A program made the translations under genes and the position numbers. DNA of 64,000 nucleotides from Terrisporobacter petrolearius (GTDB taxonomy: Bacteria; Bacillota; Clostridia; Peptostreptococcales; Peptostreptococcaceae). Where the stretch lies: the NCBI RefSeq assembly GCF_032598785.1, contig NZ_CP102984.1. One strand, written 5' to 3'. Shown piece after piece: positions 8,438 through 17,747 of the stretch (positions are counted from its first letter, which is position 1; every line of letters begins with the position of its first letter). Under the pieces are notes generated by a model. That model was not told where the DNA came from, searched no databases, and worked only from the letters and a program-made list of their open reading frames with translations.

Positions 8438-10087
8438 CTAGCTACTTCTTACTTCTTTTAACTTAAGTAAAAGTTCGTCATATTTCTTTTCATATTCAGC
8501 TTTTTTATTAATATCAGTTTCAACACATAACATGGAAATCACATGGCTCATTTCATTTTCTAAGACCAATATTTCCTCTTCCTTTTTATGATTAATTGAT
8601 TTTAACTTTTTATTGTTTTTATTTTCCATATACTTACTGTAATTGCCATTAAACTCTTCAATTTTTTTATTTTTAATCTCAATAATATAATCACACACCT
8701 TATCAATAAATGCCCTGTCATGAGATACTATAAGCATTGTTTTCTCCGTGTTTTTCAAAGACTCCTCAAGAGCTTGGAGTGAAACAATATCTAAATAATT
8801 GGTAGGTTCATCTAAAATTAAAAAGTTATTATTCTCTAAAATTATTTTACAAAGTGATCTTTTCACCTTTTCTCCACCACTTAATACATTTACTTTTTTA
8901 TATACATCATCGCCTTTAAATCCAAATAAATTCAAATTTATTCTTATAAAAGTTTCATCAAAAGAAGAAGATATTTTTATATTATCTAAAATACTTTTTT
9001 CTACATCTAGTACATCTTGATTTTGGTCAAAATAGCCTATTCTCACCATAGGATTTATTCTTATTGCTAGATTATTATTATTTATAATCTCTTTAATCAA
9101 GGTAGTTTTTCCACATCCATTTTCACCTAATAAAGCTATTTTCTTATTTCGTTTAAATTTAAAGGAAACATTCTCTAATAAGTTCTTATCTTCAATAGAA
9201 AGTGTAAGATTATTTACTTCCACCAAATTTTTACTTACTATTTCCAAACCGTCTTTTATATATATTTTAATTGGATTTGTATTTTTAGGCTTTTCCTTCA
9301 CCTCTAGCTTATCTATTCTACTTTGTATGGCTTTCACATTTTGATCTAAATTTTGTTTTTGTCTTTGACCACCCATTTTGTGAAGTCTAGCTTCTGAGTT
9401 GCCCATTCTTTTAGGAGATCTTCTTATTCCTTCACTTAAACTTTTTTTTTTAATTTTAGCATACTCTAACCTTTTCTTTTCTGACACATACTGCTCAAAT
9501 TCAAATTTTTGTCTATCTCTTTCTTCTTCTTTTAATTTTAAATATGTTGAGTAATTTCCATTGTATATTTTTAATTTACCATCTTCTATTTCAACGATTT
9601 TATTACACAAAGCATCTAAAAATCTTCTATCATGTGATACCAACAACATAGCCCCCTTATGTTTTTTTAACATCTCTTCAAGAACTGAAACACTTTTCTG
9701 ATCTAAGTTTGAAGTTGGCTCATCTGCTATTATAAGCTTCTTTTGCTCCTTGAGAGCATTGGCTATTCTTAACTTTACCTTTTCTCCACCAGACAAATAT
9801 TCTTCAAATTTATCAGGTGCATGAAGCATGCTTTTGATTTTGTTATCACTTGATAAAACATCTACATCTTCATTTTGAGTAATATATGAATAACTGTTAG
9901 TTAAATATATTTGACCTTGATCTAATTCTATTTGCCCTATTAAAGCTTTTATCAAAGTTGTTTTTCCTACTCCATTTGTTCCAACTAAGCCTATTTTTTC
10001 ATTCTCTAATATTTCAAATTTTTCTATATCAAGTATTAATCTATCTGAATAATACTTTTTTAACTTATCTATATTCACTAATTGCAT
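8438..10087 (-). CDS. ABC-F family ATPase, probable antibiotic-resistance (ribosome protection) type
   Basis: The start at ATG 10087 follows GAGGAGGG by 8 bases and gives 549 residues; the open frame continues upstream to 10249 only as leader. There are two ABC domains without membrane segments: Walker A GTNGVGKTT, signature LSGGEKVKLR and Walker B LIIADEPTSNLD, then GENGCGKTT, LSGGEKVKRS and LILDEPTNYLD. Between them lies a long basic linker containing RRSPKRMGNSEARLHKMG. This extended linker is the feature of Vga/Vml/Cpl-type proteins that displace pleuromutilins, lincosamides and streptogramin A from the ribosome. Resistance specificity is inferred, not shown. The gene stands alone, with a structured leader and its own terminator. 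Confidence 0.88.
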   Translation of the reverse strand: MQLVNIDKLKKYYSDRLILDIEKFEILENEKIGLVGTNGVGKTTLIKALIGQIELDQGQIYLTNSYSYITQNEDVDVLSSDNKIKSMLHAPDKFEEYLSGGEKVKLRIANALKEQKKLIIADEPTSNLDQKSVSVLEEMLKKHKGAMLLVSHDRRFLDALCNKIVEIEDGKLKIYNGNYSTYLKLKEEERDRQKFEFEQYVSEKKRLEYAKIKKKSLSEGIRRSPKRMGNSEARLHKMGGQRQKQNLDQNVKAIQSRIDKLEVKEKPKNTNPIKIYIKDGLEIVSKNLVEVNNLTLSIEDKNLLENVSFKFKRNKKIALLGENGCGKTTLIKEIINNNNLAIRINPMVRIGYFDQNQDVLDVEKSILDNIKISSSFDETFIRINLNLFGFKGDDVYKKVNVLSGGEKVKRSLCKIILENNNFLILDEPTNYLDIVSLQALEESLKNTEKTMLIVSHDRAFIDKVCDYIIEIKNKKIEEFNGNYSKYMENKNNKKLKSINHKKEEEILVLENEMSHVISMLCVETDINKKAEYEKKYDELLLKLKEVRSS

Positions 10088-10094
10088 AAAAAAA

Positions 10095-10127
10095 TCCCTC
10101 CTCTTTGTACTCAAATATAAGGAGAGA
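10095..10127 (-). promoter_or_regulatory. Hairpin masking the ABC-F ribosome binding site
   Basis: TCTCTCC on the minus strand (10127-10121) can pair with GGAGGGA (10101-10095), with one G-U pair and a 19-base loop. GGAGGGA is the ribosome binding site of the ABC-F gene. Upstream, a second GAGGAGGG near 10227 could start a short leader frame. The layout fits translational attenuation, which is known for several antibiotic-resistance ABC-F genes. Confidence 0.45.
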
Positions 10128-10259
10128 TTATTATAATAATAGGCACAATAAAACAAAATCAGCTCTGCTAAGATATAAAATAAGACTTCGCTTCTGCATC
10201 TTACTACATTGCTTAATATTTTATAATTTACCCTCCTCAATTTAAGCACTATAAATACG

Positions 10260-10588
10260 CCTACTAAAATAGACTTTTAAAATTTATAATACTTTTATTT
10301 TAAAGGTAAATTATAACTTCATTTTATTTTTATCCGTACCCTTTCTATTTTATTTTTCAATAGTATTTTATCACGTTTAATCTTTAATTAATATATTTTT
10401 TTAGATTTTTCACAATTCAACTCCTACTTATATGATTACTACTATGGCCGTTTTCAACACTTTAAAATCTAAATATCTGAAATACCCAGCGAAGCAATTA
10501 TTACTTGTTCTTCATGTGGTTGGTTTCCTATCATTTTATTAAAAATTTATATGAAACTTCCTTGTTTTATATAATTTTCAAATATTTT
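10260..10588. other. Intergenic stretch with gene debris
   Basis: No complete gene is visible. On the minus strand short open pieces occur, for example a frame reading MIGNQPHEEQVIIASLGISDI that ends after 21 codons near 10469. They look like the remains of a decayed gene, but no family is recognisable. Confidence 0.35.
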
Positions 10589-10756
10589 TTATAACTTTAT
10601 TTCTACTTTTTCTAGCATAAAATCAGGTGCTTCAAATGATAACATCTTAGCTGTAGTAAATGCCATTGTGAGTTTACAACCGCATACTTTAAGTGGCACA
10701 AACATAATAGATAATTCTTCCTTATCTGAATATGAAGTTCCATTAATGTTTTTCAT
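10589..10756 (-). other. Short open frame, possible gene remnant
   Basis: A 55-codon frame starts at ATG 10756, overlaps the end of the DUF4153-like gene by 14 bases and stops at 10589. It reads MKNINGTSYSDKEEL and ends SFEAPDFMLEKVEIKL. No ribosome binding site is evident, although translational coupling to the upstream stop is possible. I do not recognise the protein. It may be the C-terminal scrap of a lost gene. Confidence 0.3.
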
Positions 10757-12599
10757 TGAAATATAATGTATTAGGGTTAATCCAGTAATTTATTTCATCT
10801 TTATTAGAATAACTGTTTATTTCTACATTGCTAAAAATAAGCATAATATTTATTTCAGAAGTTTCAAATTTTAAGCTCATATCCTCCAATGTTGCAGAAT
10901 TTTTATCCATTTTTCCTGGAGGGAATTTTTTTGTAATTCTATCTAAATACTCATTCATATCCAAATCAACTATTATTTCATCATTAAGTAATATCTTTAA
11001 AAAAGGTACTCCATCTTGTTGATTTACTTGCCAATAAATTCTATAAATCCCTTCATCTCCATTGAGCGTCACAAATTCATTTTCTTTATCATAAATATTT
11101 TGCATATTAACTGCCCAACGATAACCCTTAATATCAATGACTTCTTGTCTTAAAAATAAAGATGTTCCCATGTAATTATCTAGTATTTCATTATCATATT
11201 TAGGAAATGTCTTTTCAAAACCAAAAGTTTTCTTAAAGTTTTCACTATTTATAAAATCTTTATCAAACCACTTAGGTAATCTTGCATCTTCTATACTTCC
11301 TAAATATTCTACTGCATCAGTAATTGATTCTCGTATATTTTCTTCTGGCTCCTTTATTGCAGGAACTATATTTTCACCTTTAAACATCCCTTCTTTTTCA
11401 AGAAGTTTTTCTAGTCTGCTTACTTGTGATGTAACAGGAAAATCATTATACCCAATATATGGGGTAACTGAAATTATAGCTAAAATACTTGTAGTAGTAA
11501 CAATAAAATGATATGTTTTTTCTTTCTTAAGCATTAATAGAATTGCTGAAGTTAATGTTCCAATCCAAATTAAAGCAAAAATATACTCTGTTGTTTTAAG
11601 TCCATATTTTTGCAATTGTACAAATAATGCCCAAGCTTCAAAAACTAAAATAAATATAGCTGCAATAGGATATGTTTTTTTATAAAACTTTGCCATATCT
11701 GTTTTATAATGAGCACTAATTATATATAAACATATACCTCCAATTGCATAAGAAGAAGCAATTGATGAAAGTCTTATAAAAGGAACTTCCATTCCATCCA
11801 TAATCGTCTTTACCGTCCATAAAATCAACACAAAAGTCAACGCTAACATAATCGGAATCATAATATATCCAAATAATATTTCTATAAAACGAGGTTGCTT
11901 TTGCGCAATTTCTCTCTGTTTGTCAACAACACCTTTTTGAAAATCAGGAAAATATCCCACAAAAATGATAAATGCTAAAAATCCGCTTAATGTCCCAATA
12001 TATCCATACACATTACTACTTAACCCTCTGTAAAGAAGTGCTTTGACAGCTCCTGCTACTCCTGATGTTCCTAACATTATTACAAGACCATAAATAATAG
12101 CTATGATAAACGCTTTATGAAACATAAAAAATGATTTTGGAAAATCAGACTGTTCTTCTTGGTCCTCTGCTAAGATAATAAATGCCAAAATACTTACAAA
12201 GATAACTACACCTACTCTTGCAGTAGCTATTGAAGAAATACTCTTATATCTCATTAATGTGTGATCAGAGTATATTCCACCAAAAAAGTAAAGCAATATT
12301 ATTGTTACAATAGTGACTATAATTCCTAGAATATTTGCTAATTGAAATATTTTTTTATCGTTATATCTACTTTTTACTGCTGTAATCAATGCAAGACTAA
12401 ATATAGCTCCTAAAGCAAATGATAAATGTAAACAGTTAAAAAGAAAGTTATAAGCTTCCTGTTTAGGCCAATCCATATGAATCCTTATTATTGTAACAAT
12501 AGAAAAGGCTACTGCATTTGCAATTACTATAGGATATCTTTCAAGCGCTTTTGCTGAACCTTTAAAAACCTTTGATGTAGAACGAATTAAACTCTCCAT
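10743..12599 (-). CDS. DUF4153-like polytopic membrane protein
   Basis: ATG 12599 is preceded by AGGAGGTG with a 5-base spacer, so the longer frame to 12683 is rejected. The 618-residue protein has about eleven to twelve hydrophobic helices in the first ~400 residues, including a segment YFPDFQKGVVDKQREIAQKQPRF after the sixth or seventh. A soluble C-terminal domain of about 200 residues follows, with IEDARLPKWFDKDFINSENF and YRWAVNMQNIYD. This membrane-plus-globular layout resembles the DUF4153 family of Firmicutes, whose function is unknown. No operon partner is evident. Confidence 0.7.
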   Translation of the reverse strand: MESLIRSTSKVFKGSAKALERYPIVIANAVAFSIVTIIRIHMDWPKQEAYNFLFNCLHLSFALGAIFSLALITAVKSRYNDKKIFQLANILGIIVTIVTIILLYFFGGIYSDHTLMRYKSISSIATARVGVVIFVSILAFIILAEDQEEQSDFPKSFFMFHKAFIIAIIYGLVIMLGTSGVAGAVKALLYRGLSSNVYGYIGTLSGFLAFIIFVGYFPDFQKGVVDKQREIAQKQPRFIEILFGYIMIPIMLALTFVLILWTVKTIMDGMEVPFIRLSSIASSYAIGGICLYIISAHYKTDMAKFYKKTYPIAAIFILVFEAWALFVQLQKYGLKTTEYIFALIWIGTLTSAILLMLKKEKTYHFIVTTTSILAIISVTPYIGYNDFPVTSQVSRLEKLLEKEGMFKGENIVPAIKEPEENIRESITDAVEYLGSIEDARLPKWFDKDFINSENFKKTFGFEKTFPKYDNEILDNYMGTSLFLRQEVIDIKGYRWAVNMQNIYDKENEFVTLNGDEGIYRIYWQVNQQDGVPFLKILLNDEIIVDLDMNEYLDRITKKFPPGKMDKNSATLEDMSLKFETSEINIMLIFSNVEINSYSNKDEINYWINPNTLYFNEKH

Positions 12600-12929
12600 A
12601 AAAACACCTCCTATTTTATTATAATTAGTATTTAATAATGATGGTAGTATAAAACACATTTTAATTTTTATTTTACCACTCACAAAATTACCATCGTATA
12701 TAGTTTCAAAGGTTAAATCTGATAATCACAATATTATTAAGATTTTTTTAGATTATATGCTTGGCTAAAATAATTTACACTATAATATGTTAATTTATTT
12801 CAATCATATTGCTTAATTATAAAAGTTAAAAAATTAATAAATTTATTAAATAATATTTATTCTAATTTATGGAAATAATATATTGGAACAATATTTAGAG
12901 CAGTCATTGGAACATAGCATAACAACTAA

Positions 12930-15053
12930 CTATACTAAATTTTTTAATATCATAGAAATTCTGTTGGGTAAGGTATTTATATTAGACATGTCTAGGAATC
13001 TATTTTCTCCATAAATGTCTTTTATTACATCTCTATCATTTCCAATGGCAGCAACAAAGAAATTTATACCTTTTCTTGAGTATTCTGATATAACACTCTT
13101 TAAGTCCTCTTTTGCTAATTCATCTTTATAGTTAGGCTTTGCAAGAGGTTTTCCGTCACTTATTATAAATAGTACTTTAATATCTGCCTCAACATCTAAT
13201 AGCTTATCTGCCACATATTTTATAGGTACCCCATCTCTATTATTACTCTTAGGGCTTATTTGCATCATTCTATAGCAATCATCCTTATGGGAGTTATCAA
13301 TATCAGAATATGAATATATGGATACATCCTCCAATTCAGTTAAATCTGCTGTATCACCATAAATACCTATTGGTATATTACATTTTCTACAAAATTCCCA
13401 TATTAAAATAGCTGTTGAACGAGCCATTTCAATTCTATTATTTGCTTTCATAGATCCAGATTCATCTATTCGCAAGGCTACTGCTATTGAAGGCGATTCA
13501 TTTGGTGGATTTTTTTTGCTAAAATATCTATAGTCTTTTTTGACCACATTTGAAGCCTCAAATTTAGTTCCATAATATCTATTCTTACTATATTCACTAG
13601 ATACTTCATTTTTAAGAAATGGCAATACTTGATTAGCCAATTCATTAGCAAAATCAATATATTTTTTATTGTTTTTTGTATAATTTAATTTATCTTCGTA
13701 GGCAAATTCAGGTCTATGAACTTTTATTCTTATATTTTTATGAATATCTCCATCTAAAACTACCTTAAAATGACTTTTATATTCCTTTGTACTTTCTGGT
13801 ATATTTCTTAATTTCATTATTCCTTTTCCAAAGGAGTTTTTATCATTATATACTCCATCAAACAATTCTTCATTTTCTTTATTTATAGAATCACAACTTG
13901 CACTATCTTCCTTGCTAGAGTTTTTCAATTTTAATGCATTTTTATCTTGTGCCATTGTACTTTTATATTTGCTATTTTCATCAGAATTAATTTCCATAAC
14001 TTCTTCATTTTCTGATTTAACTAAATCTTTTTTTAAGTCCTCTTTAGTTATGTTTTTGTTTTTTATACTTTTTCCTATATGGCCTTTTGTATCTGTTTGT
14101 CCTATAGTTGATGTTGCTTCACTGTTTTTGTAAAGGTCTTCTTTTATTTCAAAAGAAGCTAATGGTTTTATAATATCTTGTTTTTCTTCATATACATCAT
14201 CAAATATTTCTAAGTATTCTTCGATTTCATCCCATAAAAGAATACTTATTTTATTAACCTTATTTAATACTTGAATGTCATCTTCTTCCTCAATAGCCTC
14301 ATCTATTATTTTTCTTACTTTATTAATATTTTTTATATTATAATCTAATATATCTTTAAACTTTTTAAATTTAATATAACAAATTATTTGATTTAATAAG
14401 GCATTGAACTTATTATTTAGTATTAAATCTATTGGATATGATTTGATACTATTGTATTGACTGTCTCTTAATTCATTAAGTCCATCTATTAATCGTCCAT
14501 AGTTACATAAATATTTATATATGAATTCCTCCACACGACTATCTTCTATAAGATCATATATAAAAAGTAATAATGAAGACAATTTTCCAGACTTTTTAGG
14601 ATTATTCATATATTTATGCATTTTATTTACATTTTTATACAATTTTTCATCTTTATATAACTCTTCATCATAAAAGTCTACCATGTTTTCAAAAAGGTTA
14701 CCATTTAATATAGACTGTTCATAAATATCTCTTATTGAAAAATCTGTAAATAATCTGTGTCCTATTTCATGGGCATAATATCCCAATATTAACTTAAGTT
14801 TATTATCTTTTTTATTTTTTATACTTTTTGATCCTAAGTTTATATAAATAGTATCTTTTTTTATATAAGATACATCATCAATATCCTTATCAATTAAAAA
14901 TTTTATTTTATCTTGTTTTAAGTTGTATTTTTCGTATAATTTTTTAGATATACTCTTTATATATTCTTCAAATTCTTTACATTTTAAAATACTCTCATCT
15001 TCTAAATCCAATCTGTTTTCTCTTACTAATCTTAAAATATTATCTAAGTCCAT
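12930..15053 (-). CDS. VWA-domain protein with N-terminal HExxH metallopeptidase-like region (cobT/vWA-type partner of MoxR)
   Basis: The 707-residue soluble protein has a zinc-protease-like motif HEIGH at about 96-100 and a mainly helical, lysine-rich middle. A low-complexity acidic region with Asn/Ser/Lys covers about 300-420. The C-terminal von Willebrand A domain (about 510-690) has the complete MIDAS start DESGS, a later conserved Thr/Asp loop and ISDGKP. Its stop/start neighbour, 5 bases upstream, is a MoxR-type AAA+ ATPase. Such ATPase-VWA pairs work as metal-insertion or remodelling chaperones. Here the HExxH suggests that the VWA partner may also bind or cut a protein. The substrate is unknown. 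Confidence 0.82.
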   Translation of the reverse strand: MDLDNILRLVRENRLDLEDESILKCKEFEEYIKSISKKLYEKYNLKQDKIKFLIDKDIDDVSYIKKDTIYINLGSKSIKNKKDNKLKLILGYYAHEIGHRLFTDFSIRDIYEQSILNGNLFENMVDFYDEELYKDEKLYKNVNKMHKYMNNPKKSGKLSSLLLFIYDLIEDSRVEEFIYKYLCNYGRLIDGLNELRDSQYNSIKSYPIDLILNNKFNALLNQIICYIKFKKFKDILDYNIKNINKVRKIIDEAIEEEDDIQVLNKVNKISILLWDEIEEYLEIFDDVYEEKQDIIKPLASFEIKEDLYKNSEATSTIGQTDTKGHIGKSIKNKNITKEDLKKDLVKSENEEVMEINSDENSKYKSTMAQDKNALKLKNSSKEDSASCDSINKENEELFDGVYNDKNSFGKGIMKLRNIPESTKEYKSHFKVVLDGDIHKNIRIKVHRPEFAYEDKLNYTKNNKKYIDFANELANQVLPFLKNEVSSEYSKNRYYGTKFEASNVVKKDYRYFSKKNPPNESPSIAVALRIDESGSMKANNRIEMARSTAILIWEFCRKCNIPIGIYGDTADLTELEDVSIYSYSDIDNSHKDDCYRMMQISPKSNNRDGVPIKYVADKLLDVEADIKVLFIISDGKPLAKPNYKDELAKEDLKSVISEYSRKGINFFVAAIGNDRDVIKDIYGENRFLDMSNINTLPNRISMILKNLV

Positions 15054-15058
15054 AGAAA

Positions 15059-16705
15059 TTACCTCCTTCTTTGAGTTTCAATAAACAAAGAAGTATTGTT
15101 TTCAACGGCTTCCTCCAAGATTCTTATTTCATCAGGATTTGTAGTTATTTTATATAATACTTTATAATACATAGATTCTCTTATATCTGCACCATTTTTT
15201 ATTGCATCTAACCAGAAAAATAAAGAACGCATTCCTGCAACTCCATGTATAGCATTGGCTGTTGCACATTCATCTAAAACTATAATAGCATCCACTAATT
15301 TGGAAACTAACTCCACATTATCAAATCCAGTTTTAGCTATAGCCCTTTCTATCATAACTTCCCTTTCTGGTAAATCCATTTTTTCTGAATGTTGTATTCT
15401 ATCTCTTAATGCTTCATTAAGAGGTCTACACCCAATATAGTTTCTGTTAGTTGTAATCACAGCTACAAAATCAGGGTGTCTATGAACAACTCCTGTTGGC
15501 AAATTTATAGTACCATCTGCCTCTAGTGCTGAGTTTAAAATCATTAAAACTGCAGCATCACGAATTACAGTAGGTTCTTGTATCTCTAGTAAGTATCCTT
15601 CTGTAAATGCTCTTACTATTTCTGAAGGAAAATACTTGTACTCAATTTCTTTATTTGAATTATTATTTTCACTATTTGCAACAGGAAGTATGGAACCTAA
15701 TACATCTGATTTATCCATATCTGAAAAACAAGTTATTTTAGTATAAGGTAGTCCCAAGTTATGAGATAGTGCTTTTGCCATTTGAGTTTTTCCTGAACCT
15801 GCATCACCTTCCAAAAGGATATTCGCTATTTTCATTTCACCATTATTCCAATTGCGTTTAATTTCTTTACATATTCTTCTTTCTGTTTTTGAAACTCTAT
15901 GTGAATTTGGAAGTTTGGCAATTTGACTTTTTTCATATTCAGTTAGTTTTCTAGATAAATTTAATGTGAATTCTTCAGATTCTATTGTTAAACTTTCTAT
16001 TTCTTTTTTCTTTGCTTTTATTTGTTTAACTATTTTGAATTCACCAGCTAATAATTTTGTGTATGCTATTTTTTTATTTTCCATGTCTTCTATATTTATT
16101 TTTTCTAAAGGTACTCCTTCTGGTACAAGTAGCTTTAGGTCCTCTTTCAATATTCTACGATATACATTGTCACAAAGAGTTGCCATTAACTTTATGGATA
16201 CTTCATCTAAATTTTTTATTTCTTCTCTGTGAAGTTTATATTCATTAAATATACTTAGAGCCTCATTATCTTTTAATATTTCAGGCATCATAGCTAGAAA
16301 TAATATGCTTCCTTTTTCTCCATTAGGTTTTCTGGCACCTCTTAACTTATATTCATTGCATATGTTATTTTTAATATCATAATTACAAGCTAAAGATTTT
16401 CCATTAGCTTTGTTGTAAAATAAAATTTGTTTTATATCTTCACTTTTACCTTCTAATTCTACACATATATTATCTTCAATTACTCCAATAGCTCCCTTAT
16501 CTCTCCTATTATCAAGTAAATCCATATATTTATGTGTTGCTTCTATTATTGGGTCTATAAGTATTGATTGTCCTTTTCCAAACCCTCCATCTGGAGAATA
16601 CTTACTTGAAGTATTGACATTTTTACTTTTTAAAACATCAAATGGTTTTTCTTCAAGACCATACTCTCTTCCCCAAAGTGAAGATATGCTGCTTATTTTT
16701 CTCAT
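15059..16705 (-). CDS. MoxR-type AAA+ ATPase
   Basis: The 548-residue protein has an N-terminal unknown region of about 250 residues, then an AAA_5-type module. Visible are Walker A LEGDAGSGKTQMAK (about 282-295), a helix-2 insert region, YLLEIQEPTV in the position of Walker B with E instead of the usual DE pair, sensor 1 in AVITTNRNYIGCRPL and the arginine-finger region NEALRDRIQ. It should couple ATP hydrolysis to remodelling of a client through the adjacent VWA protein. The long N-terminal extension is unusual compared with ~330-residue MoxR proteins. Confidence 0.85.
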   Translation of the reverse strand: MRKISSISSLWGREYGLEEKPFDVLKSKNVNTSSKYSPDGGFGKGQSILIDPIIEATHKYMDLLDNRRDKGAIGVIEDNICVELEGKSEDIKQILFYNKANGKSLACNYDIKNNICNEYKLRGARKPNGEKGSILFLAMMPEILKDNEALSIFNEYKLHREEIKNLDEVSIKLMATLCDNVYRRILKEDLKLLVPEGVPLEKINIEDMENKKIAYTKLLAGEFKIVKQIKAKKKEIESLTIESEEFTLNLSRKLTEYEKSQIAKLPNSHRVSKTERRICKEIKRNWNNGEMKIANILLEGDAGSGKTQMAKALSHNLGLPYTKITCFSDMDKSDVLGSILPVANSENNNSNKEIEYKYFPSEIVRAFTEGYLLEIQEPTVIRDAAVLMILNSALEADGTINLPTGVVHRHPDFVAVITTNRNYIGCRPLNEALRDRIQHSEKMDLPEREVMIERAIAKTGFDNVELVSKLVDAIIVLDECATANAIHGVAGMRSLFFWLDAIKNGADIRESMYYKVLYKITTNPDEIRILEEAVENNTSLFIETQRRR

Positions 16706-16725
16706 AAATATCCTCCTCTTTTAAA

Positions 16726-17172
16726 TTAATATCCTAACTCCTCTAGTATTTCTGCAAGTACTTTAAATCTTTCTCCTAGTAATTCACCCTGCTTATTAAA
16801 TTCATTTGCTAAAGTTATGATATCTTCATCTAAATTTTTGTTATCTTTACATATTGAAATATTCATGGCATCACCTTGAAGTCCAACACGACTAATAGTT
16901 AAATTATTTTCATCATATAATTTAGGCATTCTATACGCTTCTTTAAGATACAAACTAGCTTCACATAGTAAAATAGCCATATCTAATATTCTATTTACGG
17001 GAATTTCCTCAAATCCACCACCTAACTTTAAAAGTTTTGTTATTATTTCAAGTCTTTTGTTATCTTCATTTTCCTTAACTCCTAAATCCACCTTCTCCAT
17101 GTCTGAGTTAGGTGCTCTAAATCCATCTACTTTTTTATAATTATCACATCTTATGACTGGTTTAAATTCCAT
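16726..17172 (-). CDS. Uncharacterised protein in the MoxR-VWA cassette
   Basis: The 148-residue soluble protein opens with MEFKPVIRCDNYKKVDGFRA and contains VNRILDMAILLCEASLYLKEAY and VGLQGDAMNIS. It is predicted mainly helical, with no signal peptide or membrane segment. The pattern resembles small proteins grouped as DUF6530, but I cannot confirm this. It lies 20 bases upstream of the ATPase gene and 2 bases downstream of the GIY-YIG-like gene, so all four genes probably form one transcript and the protein may be a cofactor or client of the ATPase. Confidence 0.7.
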   Translation of the reverse strand: MEFKPVIRCDNYKKVDGFRAPNSDMEKVDLGVKENEDNKRLEIITKLLKLGGGFEEIPVNRILDMAILLCEASLYLKEAYRMPKLYDENNLTISRVGLQGDAMNISICKDNKNLDEDIITLANEFNKQGELLGERFKVLAEILEELGY

Positions 17173-17174
17173 TT

Positions 17175-17528
17175 CTATATTTCCTCCACGTTTTCTTCTA
17201 TAAATCTATCTTTGCACATTTCTCTTAATATTTTTAAATCTTCACTATAATCAACTTTACTTTCATCTTTATCATAAGGTAGTATTTCTACTATTGATAT
17301 TTCAAAGTTTTCTTCTTTATTTTCCTTCCAATCTTTTTGTAATTTTTTGCATCTATGACTATTCAAATTTAATTTAAATCTATCTCCATTTATAGTTGCT
17401 TTTATATTTTTATCACAACCTAAATAGACTGTATTTGTTTTTATAGACTTAAACATATATACACCCATTTCTGGCTTCATTTCTTTATATTGTTGTAATA
17501 ATTCTTTTTTTCTTTGTCTATCCATCAT
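17175..17528 (-). CDS. GIY-YIG-like small protein
   Basis: The 117-residue protein shows the start of a GIY-YIG fold in degenerate form: GVYMFK in place of GIY and TVYLGCDKNIK in place of YIG. It then has a basic segment, KLNLNSHRCKKLQKDWKE, and FEISIVEIL, the usual third strand. The catalytic arginine and glutamate cannot be assigned with confidence, so nuclease activity is open; some family members are regulators or inactive. It is the first gene of the four-gene MoxR-VWA unit and has an AGGAGA ribosome binding site. Confidence 0.65.
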   Translation of the reverse strand: MMDRQRKKELLQQYKEMKPEMGVYMFKSIKTNTVYLGCDKNIKATINGDRFKLNLNSHRCKKLQKDWKENKEENFEISIVEILPYDKDESKVDYSEDLKILREMCKDRFIEENVEEI

Positions 17529-17707
17529 ATATCTCCTATCTTTTAATATTAATATCCTTTATTTTTCTTATTGAGATCTACTTATACTTCAGAACTTTTT
17601 ATAGATTCATAAACACATATAAGTTGATACTCACTCTATTAATTTATATTATTTCATCTTACAAAACAATCCACGCTCCGTAGAGTATGTTAGTGTCAAT
17701 AAAAAAA

Positions 17708-17729
17708 CACCCTAAGTTTAATAAGGGTG
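17708..17729 (-). terminator. Terminator after the DEAD-box helicase gene
   Basis: CACCCT at 17708-17713 pairs with AGGGTG at 17724-17729, and on the minus strand seven or more T follow. It lies 19 bases beyond the helicase stop. Confidence 0.85.
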
Positions 17730-17747
17730 GTAAGTATGAAACATATT

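Noticed and set aside
10088..10249. N-terminal extension of the ABC-F protein
   Set aside because: The strong GAGGAGGG site before ATG 10087 and the normal ABC-F start after it show that the extension is untranslated leader.
12600..12683. N-terminal extension of the DUF4153-like protein
   Set aside because: AGGAGGTG before ATG 12599 fixes the start; the upstream part has no such site.
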